64,000 nt of DNA from Moraxella osloensis (GTDB taxonomy: Bacteria; Pseudomonadota; Gammaproteobacteria; Pseudomonadales; Moraxellaceae): positions 682,001 to 746,000 of the forward strand of contig NZ_CP014234.1 of assembly GCF_001553955.1 (NCBI RefSeq), read 5' to 3'. The notes under the pieces are model-generated. The model made no database searches. It was not told the DNA's origin and saw only the letters and a list, made by a program, of their open reading frames with translations. The number at the start of each line of letters is the position of its first letter. The stretch's first letter is position 1. Shown here one piece after another: positions 42,881-53,162 of the stretch. The translations under genes were made by a program, and so were the position numbers.

Positions 42881-44593
42881 TTGGTAGCAGCATTTTATTC
42901 AGTATCTGTTGGCTTTGTCAAATTAGTATTGGTCACCTTGGCATCGCAAAAACTCACGCCCAAAATTGTGACGTTTTGCTTGCCATTGCTATTTACGCTG
43001 CTACTTACGCTACTGACCGCTTGCCAAATGTTGCCGAACAATCCCCATATCACCGCTACGCCAACTGTATCAACGCAGCTGACAGGTGCGCAAAAATTTT
43101 CCGAAAAATCGCGTATCCAAGGTCAGTATTTAATCAGCCGTATCAGTGCTAGCAAAAACCCCTCACCGAGCAAATTTTCCGGTTATTATCCGCTAATTGA
43201 TAGCAGTGATGCGTTCGCCTCACGCAGTATTTTGACCGAAATGGCTCAGCAGACCATCGATATCCAATACTATATTTGGCACAACGATGCAGCAGGACAA
43301 CTGATGCTTAAAGACTTGTACCAAGCTGCCAATCGTGGTGTCAAAGTACGACTGTTACTCGATGATTTGAACACCAATCCGGAACTTGACCAACAACTAC
43401 TTGCCTTTGCTGCGCATGCTAATATCCAAGTGCGATTGATTAACCCCAAATTGGTGCGTAGCTTTACCCCCGCCAATTTTGTGGTAGCCCTGCCCCGCTA
43501 CCAACGCCGCATGCACAATAAAAGCATGACCTTTGACCGCCAGTTATCCATCATTGGTGGGCGCAATATTGGCGATGAATATCTGCGTAAAGATAGCATT
43601 GCTGAGTTTGCTGATTTGGATGTTTTGCTTGCCGGCAAAGTGGTCAACCAAATCAATGAGAGTTTTGAAGATTATTGGGATAGTCCTCTATCGTATGATA
43701 TCGAGCGTTTGGTCAGACCCTCAAAAAACCCCGATCGTAATAAAAGCGATGAGCCATTTTTGGGGACTTTGACTGCGATTGCACCGGTCAACAGCCAGTC
43801 CCATCTGCATAAAAGCTCGCAACTTTATCGGGTACAAAATGGCGCGATAGTCGATAAACAACTGTATAACAAAAAAATCCAATTTCGTTGGCAACCAATG
43901 GAATTTTTGGCAGATGATGTCAAAAAACTACTCAACCAAGATGATAAAGATAGCCGATTGGTATCACAGCTTCGGGCACGTATTGGCACCCCAAAACAGC
44001 AATTCACCATTGTCTCATCGTATTTTGTGCCCACTGACTTGGGCGTACTGCAACTAAGCAAACTCATGGAAAACGGGGTAAAAATCAATATTTTTACCAA
44101 CTCGTATGAATCAACCGATGTGCCTATCGTGCATTCAGGGTATAACGTGGCACGCGTGCCGATGCTCAAAGCGGGAATTGCGCTTTATGAGCTAAAATCC
44201 TCTGCCGATGCAGACTTTCGCCGCAAAAAACGTAGTTTATATCGCAGTAAATACAGCACCAGTTTGCATACCAAAGCCTTTGCGGTGGATGACAAATACA
44301 CCTTTATCGGTTCTTACAATGTGGATCCGCGCTCTGCCAACATCAATACTGAGCTTGGCGTGCTGATTGAAGATAAAGCGCTTGCCACATCCTTTCATAA
44401 TACGTTTGATAATTCCATGCTTAATGTCAGTTACCGCGTCCATCTTAACGATGATGAACAACTGATTTGGCAAACCCATGATGATAAAACCAATAAAAAG
44501 CTTATCACATTGGATAAAGAGCCGCACATGACGTTTGTCAATAGACTTTGGCTAAATATTTTTTCTGCCTTGCCATTTAAGCGCTTATTATAA
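42881..44593 (+). CDS. Phospholipase D-family lipoprotein (cardiolipin synthase-like)
   Basis: The 570-residue protein carries two HKD motifs: His212-x-Lys214-x4-Asp219 (HNKSMTFDRQ) and His463-x-Lys465-x4-Asp470 (HTKAFAVDDK), each followed by GxxN-type residues (GGRNIGDEY; GSYNVDPRS). The layout resembles YmdC/ClsC cardiolipin synthases. The N-terminus has a hydrophobic stretch ending LLTAC (Cys48), a possible lipobox. The start is TTG 42881, supported by AAAGGA 8 bases upstream; the long pre-lipobox segment leaves room for a later TTG. Function as a phospholipid-synthesising or -cleaving envelope enzyme is inferred from the family. Confidence 0.85.
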   Translation: MVAAFYSVSVGFVKLVLVTLASQKLTPKIVTFCLPLLFTLLLTLLTACQMLPNNPHITATPTVSTQLTGAQKFSEKSRIQGQYLISRISASKNPSPSKFSGYYPLIDSSDAFASRSILTEMAQQTIDIQYYIWHNDAAGQLMLKDLYQAANRGVKVRLLLDDLNTNPELDQQLLAFAAHANIQVRLINPKLVRSFTPANFVVALPRYQRRMHNKSMTFDRQLSIIGGRNIGDEYLRKDSIAEFADLDVLLAGKVVNQINESFEDYWDSPLSYDIERLVRPSKNPDRNKSDEPFLGTLTAIAPVNSQSHLHKSSQLYRVQNGAIVDKQLYNKKIQFRWQPMEFLADDVKKLLNQDDKDSRLVSQLRARIGTPKQQFTIVSSYFVPTDLGVLQLSKLMENGVKINIFTNSYESTDVPIVHSGYNVARVPMLKAGIALYELKSSADADFRRKKRSLYRSKYSTSLHTKAFAVDDKYTFIGSYNVDPRSANINTELGVLIEDKALATSFHNTFDNSMLNVSYRVHLNDDEQLIWQTHDDKTNKKLITLDKEPHMTFVNRLWLNIFSALPFKRLL

Positions 44594-44892
44594 GCGGCTA
44601 TATTACAAAAAACACACATTTTTGCTAGTAAAAATAGTATCAAAATCACTATAGTATGCGGTTTCAAAAAGTAATATATCTCAACTGTTAAATCATGACA
44701 TATGCTTGTAATATTTATTTAAATAATTAAATTTATTACAGTTTTGATAATTTAGTGTTCAATTTGTCAAGTGATTTAATTTATCAGGTGAATACTGACG
44801 AATTTAATTCTTTAGCGCGTTAAGTAACCTATCTGTCCATTGATTATAAAGCGTGCAAACCTTTAGCCAGCTTCTAAGTGATATTGTCGACT

Positions 44893-46215
44893 ATGCCATT
44901 TTTTCATGATGCCAACGAAGAAATTAGGGATTTAAATCGCTACGAAAAAAACGTGGTGTATTTAACGATTTTTGGGGCTTTTTTTGCTTCCTTTGATTTT
45001 ACGATTTATTTTTATTTTAATGATAGTATCAATCAAGCTTTTTTCCCAGAAAATATGCCCGAGTCGTTAAAGTCGATTTGTTTTTTGCTGCTGATTTTAG
45101 CCGGTTATATGTCAAGACCGCTAGGCGGTTTGATATTGGGTGATATCGGCGATCGCTATGGCAGAAAGCATGTGTTGCTGTATAGTTTGCTGTTGGTGGG
45201 TGCGTCTGGTTTAGTGATTGCCTGTTTGCCTACCTATCATCATATTGGTGTGGCAGCGATTGTTCTCATGCTATTATTGCGTTTAATTCAAGGCTTTGGC
45301 TATGGGGCTGAGGTGCCCGCTTCATGGGTATACATTGCTGAGCATATGCCACGGCGTCAATTAGGGTCAGTGTGTGGCGGTCTTATCAGTGCACTGATTT
45401 TGTCGACTTTGATGGGCAATCTTTTAAGCGCCACCTTATCAAATATGCTCACCCCTACCCAGATGCAATCGTATGGTTGGCGTATTCCTTTTGTCATCGC
45501 CAGTATCGGTATGCTATTTGCGGTGCTGTTACGAGCCAAGCTTGAAGAAACCCCGCTTTGGCTGATGGCTAAGTCTGAAAATCGCTTGGTTAAACGTCTA
45601 CCGATACGCCGAGCTATTATCAAATACCGTTATGGTACGGTGATGACGCTGGGTTTGTCCTGGTTTACCGCCAGTGTTTATTTGACGATTTATCTGCTTT
45701 TGCCGATTTTGGGCATCCAGTTTTTTGATGTCGATACCAGTTTGATGATGATATCCAATGGGGTGGGTATTATCTTTGGTGGATTGGGGGCTTTAACCTA
45801 TGGTTATTTTGCCGATCGCTTTAACCCAGGTCGTGTATTTACTTTAGGCTGTATATTTTTAAGCATTGCCAGTGTTGTTTTCTTTGTTTCACTGAAAGAC
45901 AGTAGTGAGTTACTACTGATTAACTATGCGATTTTAGGATTTTTCTCTGGCGTGATTGGCTTAGTCCCAAGTATTTGTGTGCGTCTGTTTCCGGTTGGTG
46001 TACGCCTAAGTGGTATTAGCTTTAGCTATAACGTGGCGTATGCATTGGCAGGCGCATTATTGCCTGTGCTATTGGTTTATTTTTCACGTAAATTAATGCT
46101 TTCAAGCGCCTTGTATCTGGTGTTTGTCTGTGTGATTGGCATTATCATGGGTATGTTGTTGACCAACTTGCATGGTTTGTATCGCATGGAAGATAAGCGG
46201 CTGATGAATTCTTGA
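44893..46215 (+). CDS. MFS permease of the metabolite:H+ symporter (MHS) type
   Basis: The 440-residue protein has twelve predicted membrane segments. Family motifs are FASFDFTIYFYF near the start, LGDIGDRYGRKHVLLYSL between helices 2 and 3, RLIQGFGYGAEVPASWVYIA (20 residues) and GYFADRFNPGRVF in the second half. The MHS group includes ProP, ShiA and citrate/ketoglutarate carriers; the substrate here is not evident. Start ATG 44893 is chosen over GTG 44878, though neither has a good ribosome-binding site. About 300 AT-rich bases upstream hold no other gene. Confidence 0.88.
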   Translation: MPFFHDANEEIRDLNRYEKNVVYLTIFGAFFASFDFTIYFYFNDSINQAFFPENMPESLKSICFLLLILAGYMSRPLGGLILGDIGDRYGRKHVLLYSLLLVGASGLVIACLPTYHHIGVAAIVLMLLLRLIQGFGYGAEVPASWVYIAEHMPRRQLGSVCGGLISALILSTLMGNLLSATLSNMLTPTQMQSYGWRIPFVIASIGMLFAVLLRAKLEETPLWLMAKSENRLVKRLPIRRAIIKYRYGTVMTLGLSWFTASVYLTIYLLLPILGIQFFDVDTSLMMISNGVGIIFGGLGALTYGYFADRFNPGRVFTLGCIFLSIASVVFFVSLKDSSELLLINYAILGFFSGVIGLVPSICVRLFPVGVRLSGISFSYNVAYALAGALLPVLLVYFSRKLMLSSALYLVFVCVIGIIMGMLLTNLHGLYRMEDKRLMNS

Positions 46216-46323
46216 GTTTTTTCATCGCTGATGTTTGTTTTACCCTCGCTTTTTTAGCGCCCGCTTTTATTGATTAGCTGACAGATTAGCTATAGATTAG
46301 CCATTTTTTTTGAATATTTGCCG

Positions 46324-46347
46324 ATGACCCTGCCTATGACCCTGCCT
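46324..46347 (+). repeat. 12-bp duplication carrying the dusA start codon
   Basis: ATGACCCTGCCT occurs twice in direct succession, so the encoded N-terminus begins MTLPMTLP. Confidence 0.9.
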
Positions 46348-47316
46348 TTGAATACCATGCAGCATAAACGATTGTCCACCGCACCGATGATTGATTGGAG
46401 TACACGCGATTACTGTTACTTTGCTCGGTTATTCAATCCTTATACTTACCTTTATACTGAAATGATCAGTACCTCGGCGATATTGCAGGGAGATACAGAC
46501 TATCAGCTGCGATTTTATCCCAATGAACATCCCTTGGTGCTTCAGCTGGGCGGCTCGAATCCTGAGGAATTGGCGCGCTGTGCAAAAATCGGACAGGAAT
46601 ACGGTTACGATGAAATCAACCTAAATGTCGGCTGTCCGTCCGATCGGGTACAACATTACAAAATCGGGGCGTGTTTGATGGCAGAGCCCAAATTGGTGGC
46701 AGATATTGTCTCTGCGATGCGTGATGCGGTGGATATTCCCGTCACTGTCAAGCATCGTATTGGCATTGATAATTTTGATAGTTATGAGTTTATGGCGGAT
46801 TTTGTAGATCATGTGGTGAAAGCAGGTTGTCAGCATGTCATCGTCCATGCGCGCACCGCTTGGCTACAAGGCTTAAGCCCTAAACAAAATCGTGAAATTC
46901 CGCCGCTTCGCTATGAGGATGTGTACCGCTTAAAGCAGGATTTTCCCGATGTATTCGTGGAAATTAATGGCGGTATCACCACTATTGATGCAATCAAAAC
47001 CCATCTGACGAAAGTCGATGGTGTGATGATTGGGCGTGAAGCTTATCATAATCCTTATATTCTAGCCGAAGCCATGCAGCTGTGGGGCAAGCCTGTGCCT
47101 AGCCGAGCGGATATTTTTTATCAGTTACTGGATTTTTTGGCAGCCAGTGACGCGCGTGGCACACCGTTGACGGTCATTATGCGCCATTATTTGGGCTTGT
47201 TTCAAGGATTGACAGGCAGTCGTAAATGGCGTCAGGCGCTTAGCGGGCAAAAATCCCTCTCGGTTGCCCAAGTTCGTGAAGCCGGTGAAGCGGTATTGGC
47301 GTTGAATGCGGGTTAA
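46324..47316 (+). CDS. dusA: tRNA-dihydrouridine synthase A
   Basis: The 330-residue flavoenzyme reduces U20/U20a of tRNA. It matches DusA rather than DusB/DusC: RLSTAPMIDWSTRDY near residue 18, QLGGSNPEELARCAKIG, GYDEINLNVGCPSDRVQ with the active Cys, VKHRIGID, HARTAWLQGLSPKQNREIPP (20 residues) and GVMIGREAYHNPYI. The start lies in a 12-bp duplication (ATGACCCTGCCT twice, 46324-46347), giving two equivalent ATG codons; a third in-frame ATG at 46357 is also possible. No clear ribosome-binding site decides between them. Confidence 0.94.
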   Translation: MTLPMTLPLNTMQHKRLSTAPMIDWSTRDYCYFARLFNPYTYLYTEMISTSAILQGDTDYQLRFYPNEHPLVLQLGGSNPEELARCAKIGQEYGYDEINLNVGCPSDRVQHYKIGACLMAEPKLVADIVSAMRDAVDIPVTVKHRIGIDNFDSYEFMADFVDHVVKAGCQHVIVHARTAWLQGLSPKQNREIPPLRYEDVYRLKQDFPDVFVEINGGITTIDAIKTHLTKVDGVMIGREAYHNPYILAEAMQLWGKPVPSRADIFYQLLDFLAASDARGTPLTVIMRHYLGLFQGLTGSRKWRQALSGQKSLSVAQVREAGEAVLALNAG

Positions 47317-47346
47317 AAGTGCGGGCTAAAAGTTAGCTGAAAAAGA

Positions 47347-48081
47347 CTAGCCGTATAAATACTGCGCCATCGCCAAGCCATTATTCATCATATGCAACAC
47401 CACAGGCAATAACAGTGAGCCTGACATGATACGCCCATAGCTAAATAACATCGCTAGACAAAAAATCCCCAACAACTCGACCACACCGTATTGCATATGA
47501 ATTACCGCAAATACAATACTGGTTAGCACACTGGCGCCCCACATACCAAGCTTTGAGCTGGCAAGCCCTGTCCACATAAACCCGCGAAATATCACTTCTT
47601 CATAAATCGGCGCAAATACCACCATCGCCAGCACAAGAAGCCAGCGTGGATGCGCGGACTCGGCAAGATTGTCCATAAACATCATGGGCTCGCGACCCAA
47701 CCAGACGGTGACTAGGTTGATGATAACATTTAGCACAATCAGCAGCGCGCTACATTGTAACAACTGATACCAAGTAAAGGGCTTGAGGGCAAGATAATCT
47801 TTGATACGGCTGTTTTTAAATCGGATAAACAAATAAACGCAGCCTATCACCATGGCTAAGGTAAAGCCTAGCGATAGACTCATTAAGGTGCCGTTTTCAC
47901 TGCCCTGCAACACTTTTTCAGCGATATCCAAATTTGCGGCATCTTGTAGCACCCATGGTGCAAATAACACCACGCCAATCAATTGACTGGCAAAAAACAC
48001 CGCCAATAACACCATAGATAGCACGATGGTCTTTGGTAAATCGTAAATGGGGGTGCTAGGCTGTAATGATAAATTTTGCAC
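47347..48081 (-). CDS. CPBP-family intramembrane metalloprotease
   Basis: The 244-residue protein has about seven hydrophobic segments and the CPBP (Abi/CAAX protease) signature. The glutamate pair EEVIFRGFMW lies near residue 160, a His in VIHMQYG near 195, and a terminal HMMNNG. The family comprises Rce1-like membrane proteases; bacterial members act in bacteriocin immunity or protein processing, mostly unproven. It is the last gene of a minus-strand run with the hydrolase (29-base gap) and the SppA-like peptidase. Confidence 0.88.
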   Translation of the reverse strand: MQNLSLQPSTPIYDLPKTIVLSMVLLAVFFASQLIGVVLFAPWVLQDAANLDIAEKVLQGSENGTLMSLSLGFTLAMVIGCVYLFIRFKNSRIKDYLALKPFTWYQLLQCSALLIVLNVIINLVTVWLGREPMMFMDNLAESAHPRWLLVLAMVVFAPIYEEVIFRGFMWTGLASSKLGMWGASVLTSIVFAVIHMQYGVVELLGIFCLAMLFSYGRIMSGSLLLPVVLHMMNNGLAMAQYLYG

Positions 48082-48110
48082 ATTAAACCCTTTAATGGAT
48101 ATTTGTGTTG

Positions 48111-49034
48111 TTAGTGGATATCATGATTGACTGAGTGAATAAGCGCTTTGATTCGTTCAACCGTACTGGCTGGGTATTCTAACGGGAACATATGCCCGCC
48201 TTCATGCACTTCAAAATCAATGCCCATACGCTGTTTGACCAGCGCAGGAAACCCTCGCTTAAGAAACAGGCTATCTTTACCAATTATTTGCTTGGCAGGG
48301 ACAGCCGGCGGATGGTTAGGTTTTTGCCAGTAAAGCGAGGGGTTGGTACGAAATACCGCCACTTCCACCGCTTTTGGAATGGTAAGCGTCACTTGCCCAT
48401 CTGCGGTATCCGTCAAGCCATAACGAATAAAATCATTAAAACAGCGCTCATCAAAATGTCGATAGAATGCTTTATGTCGCAGATGCTCGTAGGCGACTTC
48501 ACGGCTTGGCCACGTGTCACGGCGATGGCTTGATAGACCTGCAGGCGTGAGCCTATCTACCAACCGTGGGCTAAAGCGTTTTGCCCAATGTAGTGCCATC
48601 GAATAGTAGCCATGAATGAGCGGTGGGTCTAAAGCAATCACTTGGCTAAATAGCTCGGGCGCTTGATAGCTGGCTTGCAGCGTACACAATGCGCCAAGCG
48701 AATGCCCCAGCCCGATGACCTTGGTTTGCCCGCGCGCGCTTAGGTGCGCTTGGATGCTATCAATCACTTGCTCGGTCAGTTTTTGCCAATGATTATCAAC
48801 CGGATAACGCGGGTCAATGCCTAATGCTGGAATATAGACAATATCAAATTCATCACTCAGCAAATCAAACAGATATTGATAGCTACGTGATGGAATACCA
48901 TTGGCATGCGCGAAGTGTATCAGCGGTTTTTGCCCTATCCCTGCTGTATCTATTATGCCCCCTGTCCCTGTTGCTAGCGTTGGCGCAGAAGGCAAACGAT
49001 TGGCTAATGGATGCTGGCTCGTCTCAGATGACAT
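48111..49034 (-). CDS. Alpha/beta-fold hydrolase
   Basis: The 307-residue cytoplasmic protein has the alpha/beta-hydrolase core. The oxyanion region is FAHANGIPSRSYQYLF (about 41-56), the nucleophile Ser is in GLGHSLGALCTL (about 125), and an Asp/His pair is suggested by the C-terminal GGHMFPLEYP. Substrate unknown. It starts 2 bases after the stop of the SppA-like peptidase gene and precedes the CPBP gene, so all three are likely one operon. Confidence 0.86.
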   Translation of the reverse strand: MSSETSQHPLANRLPSAPTLATGTGGIIDTAGIGQKPLIHFAHANGIPSRSYQYLFDLLSDEFDIVYIPALGIDPRYPVDNHWQKLTEQVIDSIQAHLSARGQTKVIGLGHSLGALCTLQASYQAPELFSQVIALDPPLIHGYYSMALHWAKRFSPRLVDRLTPAGLSSHRRDTWPSREVAYEHLRHKAFYRHFDERCFNDFIRYGLTDTADGQVTLTIPKAVEVAVFRTNPSLYWQKPNHPPAVPAKQIIGKDSLFLKRGFPALVKQRMGIDFEVHEGGHMFPLEYPASTVERIKALIHSVNHDIH

Positions 49035-49036
49035 GG

Positions 49037-50119
49037 TTATTGCATTCCTTTATCATTTGCAGCCGCGTGGGTTAATTGGCTAGCAAAGCCTTTGGAGACC
49101 GTTTCGCCAAACCCATAGCCGATTTGGCTAGCAAATTTACCGAACACTTTTTTCACTGGGTCTTCTGGGTTATATTGTACTACATTGTCTAGTTTTAGCT
49201 GAGACTCAAGGGTGCTGATGCCGCCTTTTTTATCCGCCAAACCAAGATTAATCGCTTGCTCACCACTCCAGAATAACCCTGAAAAAAGCTGATTGGCGTC
49301 AGGATTTTTGAGGCGATTGCCGCGACCTTGTTTGACAGCATTGATAAAATGGGCGTGGGTGTTATCAAGGACACTTTGGACATGTTGGCGCTCAAATTCG
49401 GAGAGCGGGCGACTCATGCTTAAAATATCTTTGTGCGCACCGGCTGTCATGGTGCCATCTTTAATGCCTAGTTTATCCATCAAACCTTGGACATTGTAGC
49501 TTGGCATAATCACGCCGATTGAGCCGACCAAGCTTGAGGGATTGACCCAAATTTCATCTGCCGCAGATGCGATATAATACGCGCCTGAAGCGCCCATATC
49601 TTCGATAACGGCATACAGTTTTTTGTTAGGATGGGCTTTTCTCAATTCGGTCATGGTTTGCCAGATTTCATCGGATTGTACAGGCGAGCCACCCGGTGAG
49701 TTGATGCGTAACGCCACCGCTTGCGCTTGGTCGTTGTTAAACGCTTCCGTCAATGCCTCGCCCACCGCTTGACTATTGGCTTCATTGTCGCTGCTGATGA
49801 CGCCTTTGACATCGATGACGGCTAAATGCGGTTTGCTCATACCGATATTACTCACGCCACTTTTGGCAGAGCCACTACAGCCTTTTGCCACCGCCGCGCC
49901 AAATAGCAGCACATAGCCCAAGGTGATAAGCTTAAAGAAAATACCCCAGCGTCTTGCACGGCGCTGCTCCACAAGGCTTGCCATGAGGGTTTTTTCTAGC
50001 AATTGCCATTCTTTGCCTGCGTATGGCGCATTGGGTGGCAAGTTTTGCGTATGGTTTGGATGAACAGGTGGCTTTGATTGTGAGGGTTGGTTGGGATCGG
50101 GTGGCCAATTATCTGACAT
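49037..50119 (-). CDS. sppA: S49-family signal peptide peptidase (SppA-like)
   Basis: The 360-residue protein has a Pro-rich cytoplasmic N-terminus, one membrane segment (about 62-80, IFFKLITLGYVLLFGAAVAK; 20 residues) and a periplasmic protease domain of the short (single-domain) SppA type. The domain shows RINSPGGSPVQSDEIW, the nucleophile Ser in GASGAYYIASAADEIW, and SLVGSIGVI. A lysine general base is expected in the same domain. It would degrade cleaved signal peptides in the inner membrane. It is the first gene of the three-gene minus-strand run, 91 bases after comEC. Confidence 0.9.
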   Translation of the reverse strand: MSDNWPPDPNQPSQSKPPVHPNHTQNLPPNAPYAGKEWQLLEKTLMASLVEQRRARRWGIFFKLITLGYVLLFGAAVAKGCSGSAKSGVSNIGMSKPHLAVIDVKGVISSDNEANSQAVGEALTEAFNNDQAQAVALRINSPGGSPVQSDEIWQTMTELRKAHPNKKLYAVIEDMGASGAYYIASAADEIWVNPSSLVGSIGVIMPSYNVQGLMDKLGIKDGTMTAGAHKDILSMSRPLSEFERQHVQSVLDNTHAHFINAVKQGRGNRLKNPDANQLFSGLFWSGEQAINLGLADKKGGISTLESQLKLDNVVQYNPEDPVKKVFGKFASQIGYGFGETVSKGFASQLTHAAANDKGMQ

Positions 50120-50210
50120 AAAAGTTCCTTAGCAATAGGTAATTTACCGCCCATGATAGGGGGAAGCGGTCAAAATTACAATCACTGCCTTGTAGCCAAA
50201 TCGTCAACTA

Positions 50211-53060
50211 TCATTCCGTATCATCTGGGGTGAGCGTGTAAATTACCGCACCCACTTGATCGGCATACAGGACTTCAAACAGGTGGTCTGCAGGCTTATC
50301 CACTGACCAACTAGCCAGCGATAATTGGCTATCTTCAGCCAGTTTTTGCGACTTATATGCGCCTGTGACCACATGCAGTAAGGAAGGTTTTGTCAACGCT
50401 AGCCACGATGGTTTAATGGATAACGTATAAGGCTGAATGAGTAAATGCGTCGCCGATACCGTGCATAATTTTTCAGTCATTTGCATGGCGATATCACTAT
50501 TACCTGCCAACATCAGCACATCGTAGGGTTTGCTAGTTGGGGGCATAAAACGGATGCGAATATAACAGGTTTGGGTCGCTCGCTTTTGCTCATCGGTTAA
50601 GGCTAAATCCAACTGCCATCCCGACACCGCTGTCACTTCCAAGCCATCTTGTTGCCAACGTTGGGCGGTTTGGCAACTGCGAGGTGTAATCGCACGAAAA
50701 TTTGTAGATACAGCCTTATCTGTCACATCAAGCCTGCTGTGTTCGGCATCATACCCTGCCAGCCAGTAGGCTTGAACAGGTACATGGGTTGCCAGTTGTT
50801 GAACCAGCTCATTGACGCGGACACTGGGCGTTTGACTAATCACCCCAGTCAATCGGTGAACCTGCTGATTTGCCAACAGCGGATAAATATCACGGTTCAA
50901 CAGCGAACTGATTTCTTCATCAACTGCAACATTACGGATAGCTGGTTTGGTTTTCAAAAAATTGGGTTTATCCGCCTGCGCGGCTTTGACTTGGTTATCG
51001 GACAAAATCAGCCAGCTATCATCGCCTTTCTTTAACAAACTGATTACCAGTTTAGGGTTATCACCAACTGCCAGAGTCGGCTGGTTGTTATTTAAGCTTC
51101 GCTGCTGCAGTGGCAATAATATCAATAAGATAGCCAGTGGCAATATAAGCATTCTAGGCAACAAGCCTTTTAACAACCCCAGTAGCGCAATTAACAAACA
51201 CAGGGCAAGCTGGGTTTGTGACAAGGCGAAAAATGATTGTTTGGCAACACCCGTGTCGACAATCTGGTTGAGCAAAAAGTGAAACCCGTCAAGCAGACTG
51301 GCTAGCAGCGACCAAATAATTTGACTTAGCCAATCGCCCGCCACAGGTAGCCAACTAACAACGCCTGCCAACATATCCAAGGGTACAACCACTAAGCCTA
51401 AAAATGGTACGGCTAGCAAGTTTACCAAAATGCCAATGACAGATACTTTGCCAAAAAACCACACCACGATAGGCAGCATCCAAACAAACAGCCAAATTTG
51501 TAGTTTTAATAACGCCTTGAATTGATGGCTTATAATTTTAACAAAACCACTCAGCACATCGCTGCGTGCAGTAGGCGCTAGTAACTGACTAACATCTTTA
51601 ATTTCAATGGCGCTAACTGTCCCTATTGTCTCGCTAAATTTCAACAGTAAAACCACCGCTACAAAGGATAACCAAAACCCTGCTTGCCCGACTGCCGTCG
51701 GTTCTAGCCAAATCATGCCTAGCGCAGCCCAAGCCAACAGCCGATAAGCAGAAAAATTAACCAATAACTGTTTCGACAGCGTGAGCAGTAACAGCATCCA
51801 AAATGTCCGCTGGGCAGGTATTTCAAAACCCACCAGCAGCGCATAAAACCCTGCCATCACCACACTCACCCAAAGCACCAATAAACTACTCGGTAATTTG
51901 ACCAACAACTGCGGCGCAAACCACTTAACGAGCCATAATACAAAAACAGATATGATAGCGGCGAGCATCAGCACATGCGGGCCTGAAATTGCTAATAAAT
52001 GGCTAATCCCCGTGACTTGGTAGCGATTCTTAAGGTCGCTATCCATCAGGCTTTTATCACCCGTTAACAGTCCCAATAAGATTGCATGGCTTTGGATAGC
52101 GCTTTGACCAGAACTTTGGGTAGAAGTTTCACCAGAGCTTTTAAGCACGGGTTGGGCATTATCGTTTTTAGCATTGGCTATAGCGGTGGATTGTTTCAGC
52201 AGGGTTGTATGCAAATTGGCGAGGATTTTTTGGCGTAGTTGCCAGCGCAATTTTTCAATAGCAATAACCATACGGTCTTTCACATGGGATGGGTTAAATT
52301 CCCGTAGGCTCGTTTTTTCAATACCGATGATCACCCCCTTTGCTTGCACGCCCCGCTGTCTTAACCATTGCGCTTCATCGAATCCTAGCCTGAGCGGTTT
52401 GGCATTGCTGGGTAAACTTGTAGACTTAGGCTTTGCGATGGGCTCAAGCTGTAATTTTACGTTAAGCTGCATGCCAGGTCTTAGCTGAGATAAGGGCGCT
52501 TCCCAATCAGGGTTGTCTTTGATGTTAGCGGTAATGAGTGCCGTTAGCGGTGGTTGAGGGGTTGATGGCGATGCACCAGCATCGCCGTCCTTATCAATGC
52601 GGACTTGCAGGATTTGTTTGATAAAACCATTGCCAATTAGGGCGTTATCATTTGGTAATGGGCGCATTTGGCTCACCGTATCGCTGATTTGATGCGATTC
52701 AACGATGGCATCCACTGTGAGCGCTGAGGGCAATAACGCGTTTTGATACAGCTTGTAATGATAGAAACCATAACTGGCACTCAACATGAGCGTCAGCAAA
52801 AAGATAAAACTTGCTAACAGCGGCAAGGTAAAACGGTAGGCGAATGCAGGGTTTGGTGACGCTCGTTTTAGCTGTTTACGCTTGCAGCCATGGTATAAAC
52901 CTACATTGATTAGCAGCGCTATCACCAGGGCTACTGATAGCACAGACCAAATTTTTGCATCATAACTGGCTAGCGCAGAACCTGTCATCAAGGGTTGATT
53001 TGCTAGCGTATTTACCACTAAAAACCCCAACAAACTGGCAACCGTGATGAGCCAAATCAT
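50211..53060 (-). CDS. comEC: DNA internalisation protein ComEC/Rec2
   Basis: The 949-residue polytopic protein forms the inner-membrane channel for DNA uptake during natural transformation. It shows N-terminal membrane segments, a DUF4131-type external domain (about 120-250), and the competence domain (about 345-600: HAILLGLLTGDKSLMDSDLK and GISHLLAISGPHVLMLA). A C-terminal metallo-beta-lactamase-like region follows (about 680-940). The C-terminal domain lacks an obvious HxHxDH motif, as in several family members. Consistent with the competence known in Moraxella. It is divergent from the ydcF-like gene. Confidence 0.94.
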   Translation of the reverse strand: MIWLITVASLLGFLVVNTLANQPLMTGSALASYDAKIWSVLSVALVIALLINVGLYHGCKRKQLKRASPNPAFAYRFTLPLLASFIFLLTLMLSASYGFYHYKLYQNALLPSALTVDAIVESHQISDTVSQMRPLPNDNALIGNGFIKQILQVRIDKDGDAGASPSTPQPPLTALITANIKDNPDWEAPLSQLRPGMQLNVKLQLEPIAKPKSTSLPSNAKPLRLGFDEAQWLRQRGVQAKGVIIGIEKTSLREFNPSHVKDRMVIAIEKLRWQLRQKILANLHTTLLKQSTAIANAKNDNAQPVLKSSGETSTQSSGQSAIQSHAILLGLLTGDKSLMDSDLKNRYQVTGISHLLAISGPHVLMLAAIISVFVLWLVKWFAPQLLVKLPSSLLVLWVSVVMAGFYALLVGFEIPAQRTFWMLLLLTLSKQLLVNFSAYRLLAWAALGMIWLEPTAVGQAGFWLSFVAVVLLLKFSETIGTVSAIEIKDVSQLLAPTARSDVLSGFVKIISHQFKALLKLQIWLFVWMLPIVVWFFGKVSVIGILVNLLAVPFLGLVVVPLDMLAGVVSWLPVAGDWLSQIIWSLLASLLDGFHFLLNQIVDTGVAKQSFFALSQTQLALCLLIALLGLLKGLLPRMLILPLAILLILLPLQQRSLNNNQPTLAVGDNPKLVISLLKKGDDSWLILSDNQVKAAQADKPNFLKTKPAIRNVAVDEEISSLLNRDIYPLLANQQVHRLTGVISQTPSVRVNELVQQLATHVPVQAYWLAGYDAEHSRLDVTDKAVSTNFRAITPRSCQTAQRWQQDGLEVTAVSGWQLDLALTDEQKRATQTCYIRIRFMPPTSKPYDVLMLAGNSDIAMQMTEKLCTVSATHLLIQPYTLSIKPSWLALTKPSLLHVVTGAYKSQKLAEDSQLSLASWSVDKPADHLFEVLYADQVGAVIYTLTPDDTE

Positions 53061-53162
53061 GTTTCAGCCTTGATAAAGATAGCGATAGCTCGCTACTTCC
53101 CTTACAATTATCGAATGAACGATATAGTAAAACAAATAGCAACTTTTGGAAATTATTAATCG

